A stretch of 64,000 nucleotides of DNA from Spirochaeta cellobiosiphila DSM 17781 (lineage in GTDB: Bacteria > Spirochaetota > Spirochaetia > DSM-17781): assembly GCF_000426705.1 (NCBI RefSeq), contig NZ_KE384554.1, forward strand, positions 166,815 to 230,814, given 5' to 3'. Numbering within the stretch: the first letter of the stretch is position 1; each line of letters starts with the position of its first letter. The position numbers were made by a program, and so were the translations under genes. The notes beneath the pieces are model-generated. The model was not told where the DNA came from, searched no databases, and was given only the letters and a program-made list of their open reading frames with translations. Positions 51,836-61,514 of the stretch are shown piece after piece.

Positions 51836-54585
51836 TAGGACCCCCATGGATATAAATTAAATTTATTCCGGTCTACAACCAGATTCAAGAAAGCAGGATA
51901 AAAAATAATGGAGAAAAGAAAAGCAAAGGTCATAGCCACTGATAATAGAATTCCGGTACTATGCATGGCCTGCATAACGGAAGGAATAAAAGAGGCAAAA
52001 GCAATAATAGTTGTAAGACTTGTTAACATAACTGCCGTACCTGTTTTAGCAATGACTCGTTCTATTTGGCCTTTTCCTTCTAATAAATAGCGATGACTGA
52101 TATGCACTGAATCATCTATTCCTATTCCAATAAGCAGGGGAACTGCTATAATGTTAACAAAATCAAATCTCATTCCTGTCCATCCCATAAATCCAAACAA
52201 TGCAATAAATGATAGGCATAGGGGAATCATAGTGAAAATAACTATTTTCAGATTCCGAAAATCAATCAAAAGAATTAAAAATATCGCAATTAAAGCAGTC
52301 ATAGAAGCTTTGAGACCGTCTGACTCTGCCATAATAGTCAATTGATCAGATGCCATGATCATGCCTGTTCCTTTATCTGTTATAGAAGAAACCTGAGTTA
52401 GAAATATTTGTCGAAAGTCCCCTTCCCAAGGATTTTGAGTAGGTATGATGGACATAAGGTAAGAGTTGTTTTTTTGTGAGTAGTATCCTTTACCATATAA
52501 AGGAGGAAGTTCATTCTGATCATAAGCTTCGATAGAAGACATATTGATTAATTTTTCCTTCAACAATGATGAAAAGGTATACTGAAATTGACGAAGCATA
52601 GATTCATCAAAATCTGACTTATTCAATTGATCAATTATACGTGCCAAGGCACTTTCTCTCTCTTTTATCCCCTCCTTGTTATACCCAGTCATTTGATTCA
52701 AAGTTAGTGACATTTTTTTCATATTACCTAGATAAGACATATCTGATAATTCAATTAGGTTCATTTCTAATCTTATTAGTTCATCTTTTAACAAAGATAA
52801 GTTAACATTTCTAGTTACCTCTAAATTCATTGCATTCTGTTTAAATTGAACGACACCAGGAATTCGATTTTGCCATTCTTCTTCAGTAAGAAGAAGAGGA
52901 GCCAAAGATTCTACTTGTTTAACGGAATCTAGTTTCTTGATTTGTTTCTCTAAATCTTTTAGTTCATGTATATTTTGTGTTAAAACAAATAGACCGTCTG
53001 CCCCCATACCAAATTCATCAACTAAAACATCCTGCATTTTTACAGATTCTAGGTCCTTTGCTTCCATATTAAGGAGATTCTTTTCAATCTTAACATCACC
53101 AATTTTTATGGCTAAAAAAGCAGAAAAAGATAACATTAAAATAATAAAAAAGGTAGGATGTTTTACAATCCTTGATCCAAGATATTCACCAAAATCTGAA
53201 GGAATAAAAAACTTTGTAAAGAACTTATAAGTCTTTGATGGTTTCTTCCTTTTCAAAGTAGAAGCAAGCCCGATTAACGGAGGTAGAAAAATAAGCATAG
53301 CAAGTAATTCAAAAAGAATTCCTAATCCTGCCACCATTCCCAACTCTCTCATTAGCTCAGTATCAGCCACCATCATAGAAAAAAAGGCTATGGCTGTTGT
53401 TAAAGCACCGGTCAAGATTCCCGACCCTGTTGTAGCGAAAGCTTTTTCCATGGCTGATAAATAATCCAATCCATTATCACGTTCTTGAGTATAAGAAGTA
53501 AGAAGGTGTATAGAATAGTCAATTCCCAATCCAACCAATGCGACCATATACATAGCAGTCATTATATTTAGTCGATGAATTAAGAATCCTGTCATTCCAA
53601 TAGACCAATATATTCCTATTAACAAAGGAACCCCAGTTATCAGGGGTGTGGAACACATTTTAAAAACGAATACCATAATGAGAAGAATAAGAAAGAAGGC
53701 AAGCAACATAGAGATTCCTAATCCTTGTTGACTAGTTATCATCTCATCTCGCGCAATGGTGGTTAAACCTGTACAATAAGCTTTTAAACCATTTCGAGCT
53801 GCAATTAGTTTAGCTCCTTCTTCTATGGTATTTACTCCTGGAACCAGAATAGAAAAATCCTCCATAGTAAAGGTTGGTTCAATCTGAATAATAGCCATTC
53901 TATTGTCTTTACTAAGATAATAAGAGGGACCAAACAGGAAATCATCGAAAGATTGACTAATACTATCTCTTGAGTTTAGTTGTCCATCAAAAGATTGGAC
54001 CATCAAATTTATTAGAGAATTCAGACCCTCAAACTGGCCAACAGCCTCGGACTCATCATCCTTAAGTTTCTGATCATTCCCAGAATATTCTCTTTCAAAG
54101 TCATTGTTTAATCCATACAAGAAGGAGGCAAGATCGACGCTTTTAAATATACGAAACAGACGTTCCCTGTCTTCTAATTCATTTATAATAAGACTGTGTG
54201 ATTTGAAGAAATCCCTATTTATATGCCCATATACGGCCTTTATATAAGGTTTGTAGCGCTGTTGATTGAACTCCTGTTCCACCTCTAATATGGTCGCTTC
54301 TATTTTCTTTCTAGCTACATCCTGATTCTTAAGGGTACGCCCATCAATGACAATGGTGATTCCAGAAGCTAAAGGATAGTCACCCATTATCTGTTTTAGA
54401 TCCTTAACTTGTGTTGATTGACCTGGCATTATAGAAAAGAAAGTCATCTCCATTGTCAGGTGTATGACACCCCATGACATAAAGACACTGATTATAGCCC
54501 CAAAGAGCAAAGTCTTAATCCAATGAGTAGCTCCCCAGCGCCCCCACTTGCCTAGGAGTTTTTCTCTAATGGTAGAATGTACCAT
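51835..54585 (-). CDS. MMPL/RND-family exporter
   Basis: A 916-residue RND/MMPL transporter with about 12 membrane helices in two repeats: one helix, a large periplasmic loop (about 45-275), six helices; then the same again (about 465-900). Signature helix motifs such as VGLGIDYSIHLLTSY (first half) and IGIGIDDSVHISHRYLLEG (second half) hold the conserved aspartates of the proton relay. MMPL proteins move lipids or hydrophobic molecules outward. It is the first gene of a three-gene operon with the LolA-like protein and beta-barrel. The 293-base gap upstream likely holds its promoter. Confidence 0.85.
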   Translation of the reverse strand: MVHSTIREKLLGKWGRWGATHWIKTLLFGAIISVFMSWGVIHLTMEMTFFSIMPGQSTQVKDLKQIMGDYPLASGITIVIDGRTLKNQDVARKKIEATILEVEQEFNQQRYKPYIKAVYGHINRDFFKSHSLIINELEDRERLFRIFKSVDLASFLYGLNNDFEREYSGNDQKLKDDESEAVGQFEGLNSLINLMVQSFDGQLNSRDSISQSFDDFLFGPSYYLSKDNRMAIIQIEPTFTMEDFSILVPGVNTIEEGAKLIAARNGLKAYCTGLTTIARDEMITSQQGLGISMLLAFFLILLIMVFVFKMCSTPLITGVPLLIGIYWSIGMTGFLIHRLNIMTAMYMVALVGLGIDYSIHLLTSYTQERDNGLDYLSAMEKAFATTGSGILTGALTTAIAFFSMMVADTELMRELGMVAGLGILFELLAMLIFLPPLIGLASTLKRKKPSKTYKFFTKFFIPSDFGEYLGSRIVKHPTFFIILMLSFSAFLAIKIGDVKIEKNLLNMEAKDLESVKMQDVLVDEFGMGADGLFVLTQNIHELKDLEKQIKKLDSVKQVESLAPLLLTEEEWQNRIPGVVQFKQNAMNLEVTRNVNLSLLKDELIRLEMNLIELSDMSYLGNMKKMSLTLNQMTGYNKEGIKERESALARIIDQLNKSDFDESMLRQFQYTFSSLLKEKLINMSSIEAYDQNELPPLYGKGYYSQKNNSYLMSIIPTQNPWEGDFRQIFLTQVSSITDKGTGMIMASDQLTIMAESDGLKASMTALIAIFLILLIDFRNLKIVIFTMIPLCLSFIALFGFMGWTGMRFDFVNIIAVPLLIGIGIDDSVHISHRYLLEGKGQIERVIAKTGTAVMLTSLTTIIAFASFIPSVMQAMHSTGILLSVAMTFAFLFSIIFYPAFLNLVVDRNKFNLYPWGS

Positions 54586-54733
54586 TTACCTACCCTTCCT
54601 ACACCTGATTACATAAATGTGTTCCTGTTTATTAATCTATCTTTTGTATTCTTCATTCTTAAAGTAACCTTTTATTTAATGTTAAAAGATATAAATAAGG
54701 ATTACAAGAAATTTGATTTAGCATTTGAATGAC

Positions 54734-54758
54734 AGTAGACCACATGTAATGGTCTACT
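54734..54758. repeat. 9-bp inverted repeat near the MMPL promoter region
   Basis: AGTAGACCA and TGGTCTACT are perfect inverted copies around CATGTAA. Located 150-180 bases upstream of the MMPL start and downstream of the beta-glucosidase gene; no T-run follows, so it may be an operator or part of a terminator. Confidence 0.5.
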
Positions 54759-54826
54759 TACATATCTGATGATAAGAATAATATAGTTGGGTTTATTGAG
54801 AACCTTTTGAATCTATGATTTGAACA

Positions 54827-54855
54827 AGATCAGGTTTGGTATCCTCACCTGATCT
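54827..54855 (-). terminator. Hairpin after the beta-glucosidase gene
   Basis: AGATCAGGT and ACCTGATCT pair perfectly around 11 bases, 24 bases past the beta-glucosidase stop on the minus strand. A short T-rich stretch (TGTTC) follows; a likely end of the sugar operon. Confidence 0.55.
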
Positions 54856-54878
54856 CTTTACCAAATCAGAGAATATAC

Positions 54879-56261
54879 TTAAAGGGATTTTCCATTGGAT
54901 TCTATGATTTTATTGTACCAATATCCAGAGTCCTTAATAGTTCTTTTTTGAGTCCCATAGTCTACATGGATAAGACCGAATCGTTCCCCATATCCATCAT
55001 TCCATTCAAAATTATCCATAATGGACCAGGTTAAATAACCTAGTACTGGCACACCTCGATCTATAGCTTTTTTGAGTTCTCTCAAGTACCTTTGCATGTA
55101 ATCAATTCTATTGGGATCATGGACTTTTCCATCAAGGGAAACCCAGTCAGACAGGGACAGTCCATTTTCTGTAATTAGTATAGGTAAGTGATATCTGTTA
55201 TAGAGGAAAATAGGCATATACTGGAGGATACGAGGAGTAACCTCCCATTTGAATGCTGTACGGTCATATCCAATTTTTGGATCCACGATAACGGGCATCC
55301 CTTTATTATCAGCTCTAACACATGCACCGGTATAGAAATTACAGCCCAGAAAATCTAAAGATTGATTAATGATAGCTAAATCCTCAGGGTTGTTGATTTC
55401 TTGCGGAAAATCACTCCCATAAGCCTCTATACCATCTTCAGGATAATGACCAAGTAGAAGAGGATCTAGCCACCAGGTAGTAGCCCACAGATTACGACTG
55501 TCCGCTGTAAACGCTTTTTCTTGAGCCGCTAACTGATCATCAGGATTATCAGAGTACGGATAAAAAGCTGATGGATTGGGAGCAATACCAACCTGAACAT
55601 TCTGCTTTGCATATTGTCGTATTCTTTGTACACCTAATCCGTGTGCTTTCAAGATGCTATGGATTAAGTAAAAGGCTTCCTTTGGACTAACCCTTAATTT
55701 AGGGGCACATTTACCATCCACATGCCCTACTATTATATGACATTGAGGTTCATTCAAAGTCATCCAATATTTGACACGATCAGAGAAAGCCTCTACAGCA
55801 ACCTGCACATAGTCAGCAAAGATACGAGGCATATCAGGATGGCTCCAGCCCCCAATCTCTTGGAGTTTTTGAGGGAAATCCCAATGAAACAATGTTATAT
55901 ATGGCTCAATTCCTGCGGCTAAAAGTTCATCGATCAGATTATTATAAAAATCAATACCTTTTTGATTTACTGCGCCTTGACCATCAGGAATGATACGAGT
56001 CCAGCTTAGGGAAAATCGGTAAGCTTTGATACCGATTTTTTTCATTAGAGCCACATCCTCTCTGTAACGATGATAATGATCACAAGCGATATTACCGTTA
56101 TCATTATTTTTAATATTAGAGATTCCTGTTATGGGATCTGGATGAGTATCATTTGTATGCACATCCCAGATAGAAAGGCCCTTCCCGTCTTCAAAGGATG
56201 CTCCTTCTATTTGATAAGCCGCTGAAGCAGCGCCCCAGACAAAGTTATTTGGAAATTTCAT
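54879..56261 (-). CDS. GH1 beta-glucosidase
   Basis: A 460-residue GH1 enzyme starting at the ATG at 56261 (MKFPNNFVWGAASAAYQIEGA). Longer in-frame starts would run into the upstream permease gene and precede the conserved GH1 N-terminus. The acid/base motif MTLNEP and the nucleophile motif LITENGLS are both present, with SWTRI and LGYLTWSIMDNFEW also typical. It cleaves beta-glucosides (such as cellobiose) in the cytoplasm; there is no signal peptide. It is downstream of the ABC permeases, so it handles sugars they import. Confidence 0.93.
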   Translation of the reverse strand: MKFPNNFVWGAASAAYQIEGASFEDGKGLSIWDVHTNDTHPDPITGISNIKNNDNGNIACDHYHRYREDVALMKKIGIKAYRFSLSWTRIIPDGQGAVNQKGIDFYNNLIDELLAAGIEPYITLFHWDFPQKLQEIGGWSHPDMPRIFADYVQVAVEAFSDRVKYWMTLNEPQCHIIVGHVDGKCAPKLRVSPKEAFYLIHSILKAHGLGVQRIRQYAKQNVQVGIAPNPSAFYPYSDNPDDQLAAQEKAFTADSRNLWATTWWLDPLLLGHYPEDGIEAYGSDFPQEINNPEDLAIINQSLDFLGCNFYTGACVRADNKGMPVIVDPKIGYDRTAFKWEVTPRILQYMPIFLYNRYHLPILITENGLSLSDWVSLDGKVHDPNRIDYMQRYLRELKKAIDRGVPVLGYLTWSIMDNFEWNDGYGERFGLIHVDYGTQKRTIKDSGYWYNKIIESNGKSL

Positions 56262-56265
56262 ATGA

Positions 56266-57144
56266 TTAACCTTTAACAGCACCAATAATGATGCCCTTGA
56301 CAAAATATTTCTGGAAGAAAGGATAGACAACAAGGATGGGGAGGACACCCATCACGGCAACAGCCATTCTTATTGATGTCGATGGTAGAGTCATTGAAGA
56401 GGCACCTGCAGAGGATGCTTTCTTAACCATTTCAATGTTTTTAAGCATTTTTGTTAATAAAACCTGGATACTGTAATATTGATCCTTACTAATGTAATAA
56501 AGGCCATTAAGCCAATCATTCCAATAGGTCAATCCTACTAGTAAACATACAGTTATCATTATAGGAGTAGACATGGGTATTACTATTCTTGTCAGTATGG
56601 TGAATTCTTTTGCACCATCCATTCGTGCCGATTCTATCACCTCTTCAGGTAAGTTTGAGGAAAAATAAGTTCGCATCATTATTATATTAAAAGCATTTAA
56701 CAATAGATTTGGTAATATCAATGCCCAGATAGTATTCTTAATATGAAGCATCTGAGTCCACATTATATAACTGGGAACTAAACCTCCATTAAACAGCATA
56801 GTAAAGAATACAAAAAAAGCAAAAAAATTGCGTCCCGGAAGATTCTTACGAGATAAGGGATAAGCAAATAATGTAGTTAGAACCAGGCTCAATAAAGTCC
56901 CTAATACTGTTACAAGTGTTGATATAATATAGCCCCTTAGGATAGCCTTGGATCCAATAAAGAGATACTTATAGGCACTTAAATCAAGATGACTAGGCCA
57001 AAATGTATATCCCCTAATAACAAGACTTTGTTCCGAACTAAGGGAGGAACTAATTAATAATAAAAAGGGCAGAACACAGATAGCACATAATATTAACATT
57101 ACTATGTGTAAAAGGGTCTGATAAAATCTATCTGTCGTAACCAT
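56266..57144 (-). CDS. Sugar ABC transporter permease (LplC/YtcP type)
   Basis: A 292-residue inner-membrane permease with six helices and the EAA loop EEVIESARMDGAKEFTILTRIVIPMS. N-terminal and EAA features match the LplC/YtcP branch of the CUT1 family. It pairs with the permease encoded upstream. No ATPase gene is in the operon, so a shared MsmK/UgpC-type ATPase from elsewhere should power it. It ends four bases before the beta-glucosidase start. Confidence 0.9.
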   Translation of the reverse strand: MVTTDRFYQTLLHIVMLILCAICVLPFLLLISSSLSSEQSLVIRGYTFWPSHLDLSAYKYLFIGSKAILRGYIISTLVTVLGTLLSLVLTTLFAYPLSRKNLPGRNFFAFFVFFTMLFNGGLVPSYIMWTQMLHIKNTIWALILPNLLLNAFNIIMMRTYFSSNLPEEVIESARMDGAKEFTILTRIVIPMSTPIMITVCLLVGLTYWNDWLNGLYYISKDQYYSIQVLLTKMLKNIEMVKKASSAGASSMTLPSTSIRMAVAVMGVLPILVVYPFFQKYFVKGIIIGAVKG

Positions 57145-57153
57145 CTTAATCTC

Positions 57154-58074
57154 CTAAAATAGAGCGTTCTCTTTGCTGACTTTACGGACAATAAAGTTAG
57201 CAGTAAGAACCAAAATAAAACCTACTACTGATTGATAAAAACCAGCGGCAGATACCATACCAATATTATTTAACTGGGTAAGGCCTCTGTAGACATAAGT
57301 ATCTATAGTATTTGTTACATCAATTAAGGCACCACTATTCATAGGTACTTGATAAAATAGTCCAAAGTCGGAATAAAATATCCGACCTATGGCCATTAAA
57401 GTGAGAATAATAATGGTTGGTTTTAAACTTGGTAAAGTTATATGAATAATTTGTTTCCATTTATTAGCCCCGTCTATTTCTGCAGCCTCATAATATCCCT
57501 TATCTATACCAACCAAAGTGGCAAAATAAATAATACAATTAAAGCCAATGCTCTTCCATAAATACACGAGTACCAGAATAAAAGGCCAATATTGGGGATT
57601 AGAATACCATGAAATACCTTCACGGTTTAAAGCCGATAGTATCGTCTTATTAATATAACCAAATTGTGAATTCAGAAACCCATAAACCACATAACTGACC
57701 ACTACCATGGAGATAAGGTAGGGAATAAGAATTAGAGTTTGGTAAGCTTTTTTTGCTTTATCATTTCGAATCTCATTTAAAAGTATAGCTATGGTTATCG
57801 CTAGTATCGTACCCAATAGGATGAATACAACATTATATAACAAGGTATTTCGAGTAATGGTAAGGGCGTCCTTTGTTTTAAACAAGAATTCAAAGTTACT
57901 GAATCCTATAAACTTACTACGGAACATACCTAGCTTATAATCGTATTTTTTAAAGGCGAGTATGATACCCGCCATAGGAATATAGTTATTCACAAAAATA
58001 TAGATAATGCCTGGTACCATCATCAAATAAAGGGGGAGAAACATTTTTAATTTGTGCTGTTTATGACTAGTCAT
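57154..58074 (-). CDS. Sugar ABC transporter permease (LplB type)
   Basis: A 306-residue permease with six helices. The EAA loop reads YYEAAEIDGANKWKQIIHITLPSLKPT. The N-terminus (KHKLKMFLPLYLMMVPGIIYIFVNNYIPMAGIILAFKKYD) is typical of LplB/YteP. It forms the inner-membrane channel with the LplC-type protein and receives sugar from the lipoprotein encoded upstream. It lies ten bases before the next permease gene. Confidence 0.9.
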   Translation of the reverse strand: MTSHKQHKLKMFLPLYLMMVPGIIYIFVNNYIPMAGIILAFKKYDYKLGMFRSKFIGFSNFEFLFKTKDALTITRNTLLYNVVFILLGTILAITIAILLNEIRNDKAKKAYQTLILIPYLISMVVVSYVVYGFLNSQFGYINKTILSALNREGISWYSNPQYWPFILVLVYLWKSIGFNCIIYFATLVGIDKGYYEAAEIDGANKWKQIIHITLPSLKPTIIILTLMAIGRIFYSDFGLFYQVPMNSGALIDVTNTIDTYVYRGLTQLNNIGMVSAAGFYQSVVGFILVLTANFIVRKVSKENALF

Positions 58075-58106
58075 ATCAGTACTCCTTCCTTTTCACATAT
58101 TGTTTC

Positions 58107-59576
58107 TTATTGTTTTGATAACCAGTCATTTAATTGTTTTTGCTTCTCTAAAATAATAGTATCAATACCAGCAGTTTTTAGTTCTGCATTGAATTTAGGT
58201 ATAGTAGTGTCTGGATTCAAACAACCTGTGACAAGTCCGGCTTCATATTTAGCAATAACATTGTTACAAGCGGTAACTTCATTAAGTACCTTTTCATTAT
58301 TCCAAACAAAACCTTTAGCAGGAGAAGAATGAGCAGATTTATTAAATTCCCCAAGTTTGTTCCAAACTTCAGGATCATCACCTTTCCATACATAGGTTAT
58401 TTGCTCATTAGGCCAGGCCCAGCCTACTACAGAATAACCAGTATTTGAGGCATTAATACCATCGGCATAGTCAATTATACCTTGTTCCTTATCAGTAAAC
58501 TTCCAGTGAACACCTTCAAGTCCATTAATTAGTAGATTTGCTATATCAGAATTGTTATACATCAATTCAAGTACTTCCATAGCCTTTTGAGGATTAGTAC
58601 TATTGTTTGCAATACACCATGAGGCATTGACCATTGAGGTTGTTGAATGAGGTTCATAAAGTTTTGCTATCACAATATCTTTACCACATTTTCTGCTCTC
58701 TTCAGCTTCCATTCCTGCCTTAAAAGGAGTAAAAGTTCCAAAACCTATTCCAGAGCTAATAAAAATATCATAGCCTTCAGTCGTGTTAACCCCATCTGGC
58801 ATCATGTATCCTTCTTGAGCCCATTTGTAAATGTATGAAGCATATTCTTTAAAGGAATCTGTATTATATAAATTGACAACTGTTGTATCATCGACAAGGC
58901 AATTTTCAAGAACTCCTAAACTATCCCCAAGCACATCTGCTGACCAGGCTGGCCTATTCATAGTTCCTGTATTAGGTACGACTGGATACATATCAGGATA
59001 AGCTTTTTTTATTTTAGCAAAATATTTATCAAGATCAGCATAAGTTAGGTATTGGCTATAATCGATACCTACTTCATCTGCTATTTCTTTGACCATTAGG
59101 AAACCTCTTCCTTGAGCCTTATCCTTATTCATAGGAATACCATAGATACGACCATTAATGGTAACGCATCGCCAGTCATCAGAAGAAATACTTTTGTTTG
59201 TGTTAGGTGCATATTGCTGAAGAAGATCAGTCATATCTACAATCTGATTACTGGAAGCCATAGAAGAAAGAGATACTTCCCAGGGAAAAGCATAAAAGAG
59301 ATCCAGTTTTTCTCCAGATACCAAAGCTAAATTTAACTGTTCAACTGTAACATTACGAATAACCTCAACCTTACATCCAATAAGGGATTCTGTTATCTTA
59401 CTCACCTCTTTAGATATCTGTTCGCAATCCTCAGTAGAAGCATTATAGGGAGCATAAATAGTAACCACATAATCTTCAGAGTCTTTATTTGAAGCTTCGT
59501 TCTTCTGTTGACAACCAAATAATACTAGTGTTGCCAATAAAATCGTAACTCCTAAAAACACTTTTTTCCGTAACAT
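58107..59576 (-). CDS. Sugar-binding lipoprotein of the ABC transporter
   Basis: A 489-residue extracellular solute-binding protein (family 1). Its signal peptide ends in the lipobox LVLFGC (Cys about 22), so it is lipid-anchored facing the periplasm. The domain is typical of LplA/YtcQ proteins that bind oligosaccharides. AAAGGAG lies before the ATG. It is the first gene of the uptake-beta-glucosidase operon, so beta-glucan fragments or cellobiose are likely ligands; the ligand is inferred from context. Confidence 0.88.
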   Translation of the reverse strand: MLRKKVFLGVTILLATLVLFGCQQKNEASNKDSEDYVVTIYAPYNASTEDCEQISKEVSKITESLIGCKVEVIRNVTVEQLNLALVSGEKLDLFYAFPWEVSLSSMASSNQIVDMTDLLQQYAPNTNKSISSDDWRCVTINGRIYGIPMNKDKAQGRGFLMVKEIADEVGIDYSQYLTYADLDKYFAKIKKAYPDMYPVVPNTGTMNRPAWSADVLGDSLGVLENCLVDDTTVVNLYNTDSFKEYASYIYKWAQEGYMMPDGVNTTEGYDIFISSGIGFGTFTPFKAGMEAEESRKCGKDIVIAKLYEPHSTTSMVNASWCIANNSTNPQKAMEVLELMYNNSDIANLLINGLEGVHWKFTDKEQGIIDYADGINASNTGYSVVGWAWPNEQITYVWKGDDPEVWNKLGEFNKSAHSSPAKGFVWNNEKVLNEVTACNNVIAKYEAGLVTGCLNPDTTIPKFNAELKTAGIDTIILEKQKQLNDWLSKQ

Positions 59577-59664
59577 GAAAAACTCCTTTCTGTGTTTGAT
59601 AATGATTTTGTATCACCTTGATAAAGCCTTCTCTACCGAAAAAGTTAGTTTAGGATAACAATAT

Positions 59665-59712
59665 TATGACATTCCTAGAAAGAACTATGAATCAATAATA
59701 AAAATATGACAT
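59665..59712. promoter_or_regulatory. Two TATGACAT boxes upstream of the sugar-binding gene
   Basis: TATGACAT occurs at 59665-59672 and 59705-59712, 40 bases apart, in the gap between the histidine kinase gene and the sugar operon. The same core (TATGACA, as TGTCATA on the plus strand at 61482-61488) occurs in the kinase/regulator divergent gap. They may be binding sites of the AraC-type response regulator. Confidence 0.4.
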
Positions 59713-59728
59713 AACAATAGCATTTTTG

Positions 59729-61429
59729 TTACTTTTCATTATAAGGAAGAAACAATTCGACATGAGCACCACCTTGATTCAGAAAGATGATACGGGCTCT
59801 ATCTTGATACAGAAGTTGCAACCTCTTACAGACATTCCGTATTCCCACATGCTCTTGGAAAGAATTCTTTTCTTTTTTCTCAGAGTTTAGCCAGTCCAGA
59901 ATCTTTAGATCAAAACCAGGACCATTATCAGTAATAGAAATATTAATTACATCATCAGAAGGATTAGGAAGGTATATAACTTTTATAGACAAAGTTAATG
60001 GATGATTAGGTTCAAGAGCATATTTTAAAGAATTCTCAATAAAGGTAAGAACTGTCATTGTGGGGATTTGAAATGTTTTTAAAAAATCCGGAATCTTAGT
60101 TTCAAGAATTATCTGAGCATCATCAGTCTTATTTTTTAGTTCAATGAATTTTCGTACACTATCAATTTCATCATCCAATGCTGTAGTCAATTCCTTATTT
60201 TTAAAAACACTTCGTAAATATTGAGACAAGGAAATGATCATTTCCTGTAGTTTTTTATATTCCTGCTGCTGAGCCATTCCATAGAATATTTTTAAACAGT
60301 TAAGAAAGAAGTGGGGTCGTATCTGAATGTATAAACGCTCTAATTCAGCTTGTTGATTTTGCAATGTTCGTTCATATTGATCAATTTTCAACTCTTTAAG
60401 TTCAACGAGCATCTCATTAAACAAAGACCCAACAGCTTTAAATTCACTAACTTTTTTTGGTATCTGTAATTGCTTATTTACTTGTCCATCTTTTATATCC
60501 TTCATGGTATTATTAAGAATATTAAGAGGGGATAATATTAGGGAATTAAGCAAATTAAATATAATAAGAATAAGTATAATAAATATCAAGGTAGAGACTA
60601 ATAGGATGAACTGAAACCAGGTCATACTTTTAAGAAGTCCTTCATAAAACTGGTAACTAACTAAGTACAATCTCATATATGGAGAATAACTAGCCACAAA
60701 GAGATAATTGTGCTTTGATTTTAATAAAGAATATTCCTTATCATAGTCTATTTTATTTAGAATAATATTATCCTGTAATAATTGCTTTCTTCCCTTTAGG
60801 ACTGTTTTATTTGGTAAGGAAAAGAAAATCTGTTCTTTAGGGGAAGTGATAGTATTACTTTTTGAAAGCAATAAATCAAAATCAATAAAACTGACACAGT
60901 AGGTATTATTCAAACCTAAAATGCGCAATAGATAACTTTTATTACCCAAATAAACAACTTCCCAGTGTTGTGGATCATAACAATCGTCCTCTATCTGTTT
61001 CATTATATATTGATTTAACAATTTCTTTTGTTCTAGTCCTAACCCTTCCCTATATATATGCCTTGCCATGTTATTAGTTTTGGAAACAATATAGAAACCC
61101 CGAATAATGGGATTAATATTAATAATATCTTTATATTTTTGAATGATACTGTAGCAATTAAGGTGAGCTTCTAATTCAGTTTCTTTAAATTTTAGTTGCC
61201 TAAAGTTATTATTATTAGCTACAAGATTAATCATAAACTTTTCATTATTCTTTAATAGATCTTCAAGACTATTTCTATAATACTCAACTCTACCTTTAGT
61301 ATTTTGGGCAATTCGAGAATTAACATTTTTAATGGTATAAAGATTATAAAAAAGGAAGAACAAAGTAAAAGGTAAAAAAAAGATCAAAAGAATAGAAATT
61401 ATTAATTGTTTTAACGGGGTGCTTTTCAA
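59729..61429 (-). CDS. YesM-type sensor histidine kinase
   Basis: A 566-residue membrane sensor kinase. Two membrane helices (about 10-30 and 273-297) flank a long extracellular sensor region; a HAMP segment follows (about 298-350), then the His_kinase block QIRPHFFLNCLKIFYGM with the phospho-accepting histidine, and an ATPase domain with TFIENSLKYALEPN and DNGPGFD. This is the YesM/LytS-like class that senses polysaccharides or their breakdown products. It is divergent from the cognate regulator, with 85 bases between them, and precedes the sugar operon on its strand. Confidence 0.9.
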   Translation of the reverse strand: MKSTPLKQLIISILLIFFLPFTLFFLFYNLYTIKNVNSRIAQNTKGRVEYYRNSLEDLLKNNEKFMINLVANNNNFRQLKFKETELEAHLNCYSIIQKYKDIININPIIRGFYIVSKTNNMARHIYREGLGLEQKKLLNQYIMKQIEDDCYDPQHWEVVYLGNKSYLLRILGLNNTYCVSFIDFDLLLSKSNTITSPKEQIFFSLPNKTVLKGRKQLLQDNIILNKIDYDKEYSLLKSKHNYLFVASYSPYMRLYLVSYQFYEGLLKSMTWFQFILLVSTLIFIILILIIFNLLNSLILSPLNILNNTMKDIKDGQVNKQLQIPKKVSEFKAVGSLFNEMLVELKELKIDQYERTLQNQQAELERLYIQIRPHFFLNCLKIFYGMAQQQEYKKLQEMIISLSQYLRSVFKNKELTTALDDEIDSVRKFIELKNKTDDAQIILETKIPDFLKTFQIPTMTVLTFIENSLKYALEPNHPLTLSIKVIYLPNPSDDVINISITDNGPGFDLKILDWLNSEKKEKNSFQEHVGIRNVCKRLQLLYQDRARIIFLNQGGAHVELFLPYNEK

Positions 61430-61480
61430 GGGGAGATACTCCTATTACAAATATAGTAACATATTTTTAACTGAAAGAAC

Positions 61481-61508
61481 TTGTCATATTGTCAAATAGG
61501 GTTATCAT
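61481..61508 (+). promoter_or_regulatory. Candidate promoter/box before the YesN-type gene
   Basis: TTGTCA (61481-61486) and TATCAT (61503-61508) are 16 bases apart, and TTGTCA is repeated at 61489-61494. The start of transcription would be nearly at the ATG (61515), implying a very short or leaderless mRNA. The repeated TTGTCA may instead be a regulator box. Confidence 0.35.
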
Positions 61509-61514
61509 AAGCAA

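Noticed and set aside
54879..56348. Longer start for the beta-glucosidase (to 56348)
   Set aside because: The extra 29 residues overlap the upstream permease gene and come before the conserved GH1 N-terminus; the ATG at 56261 is right.
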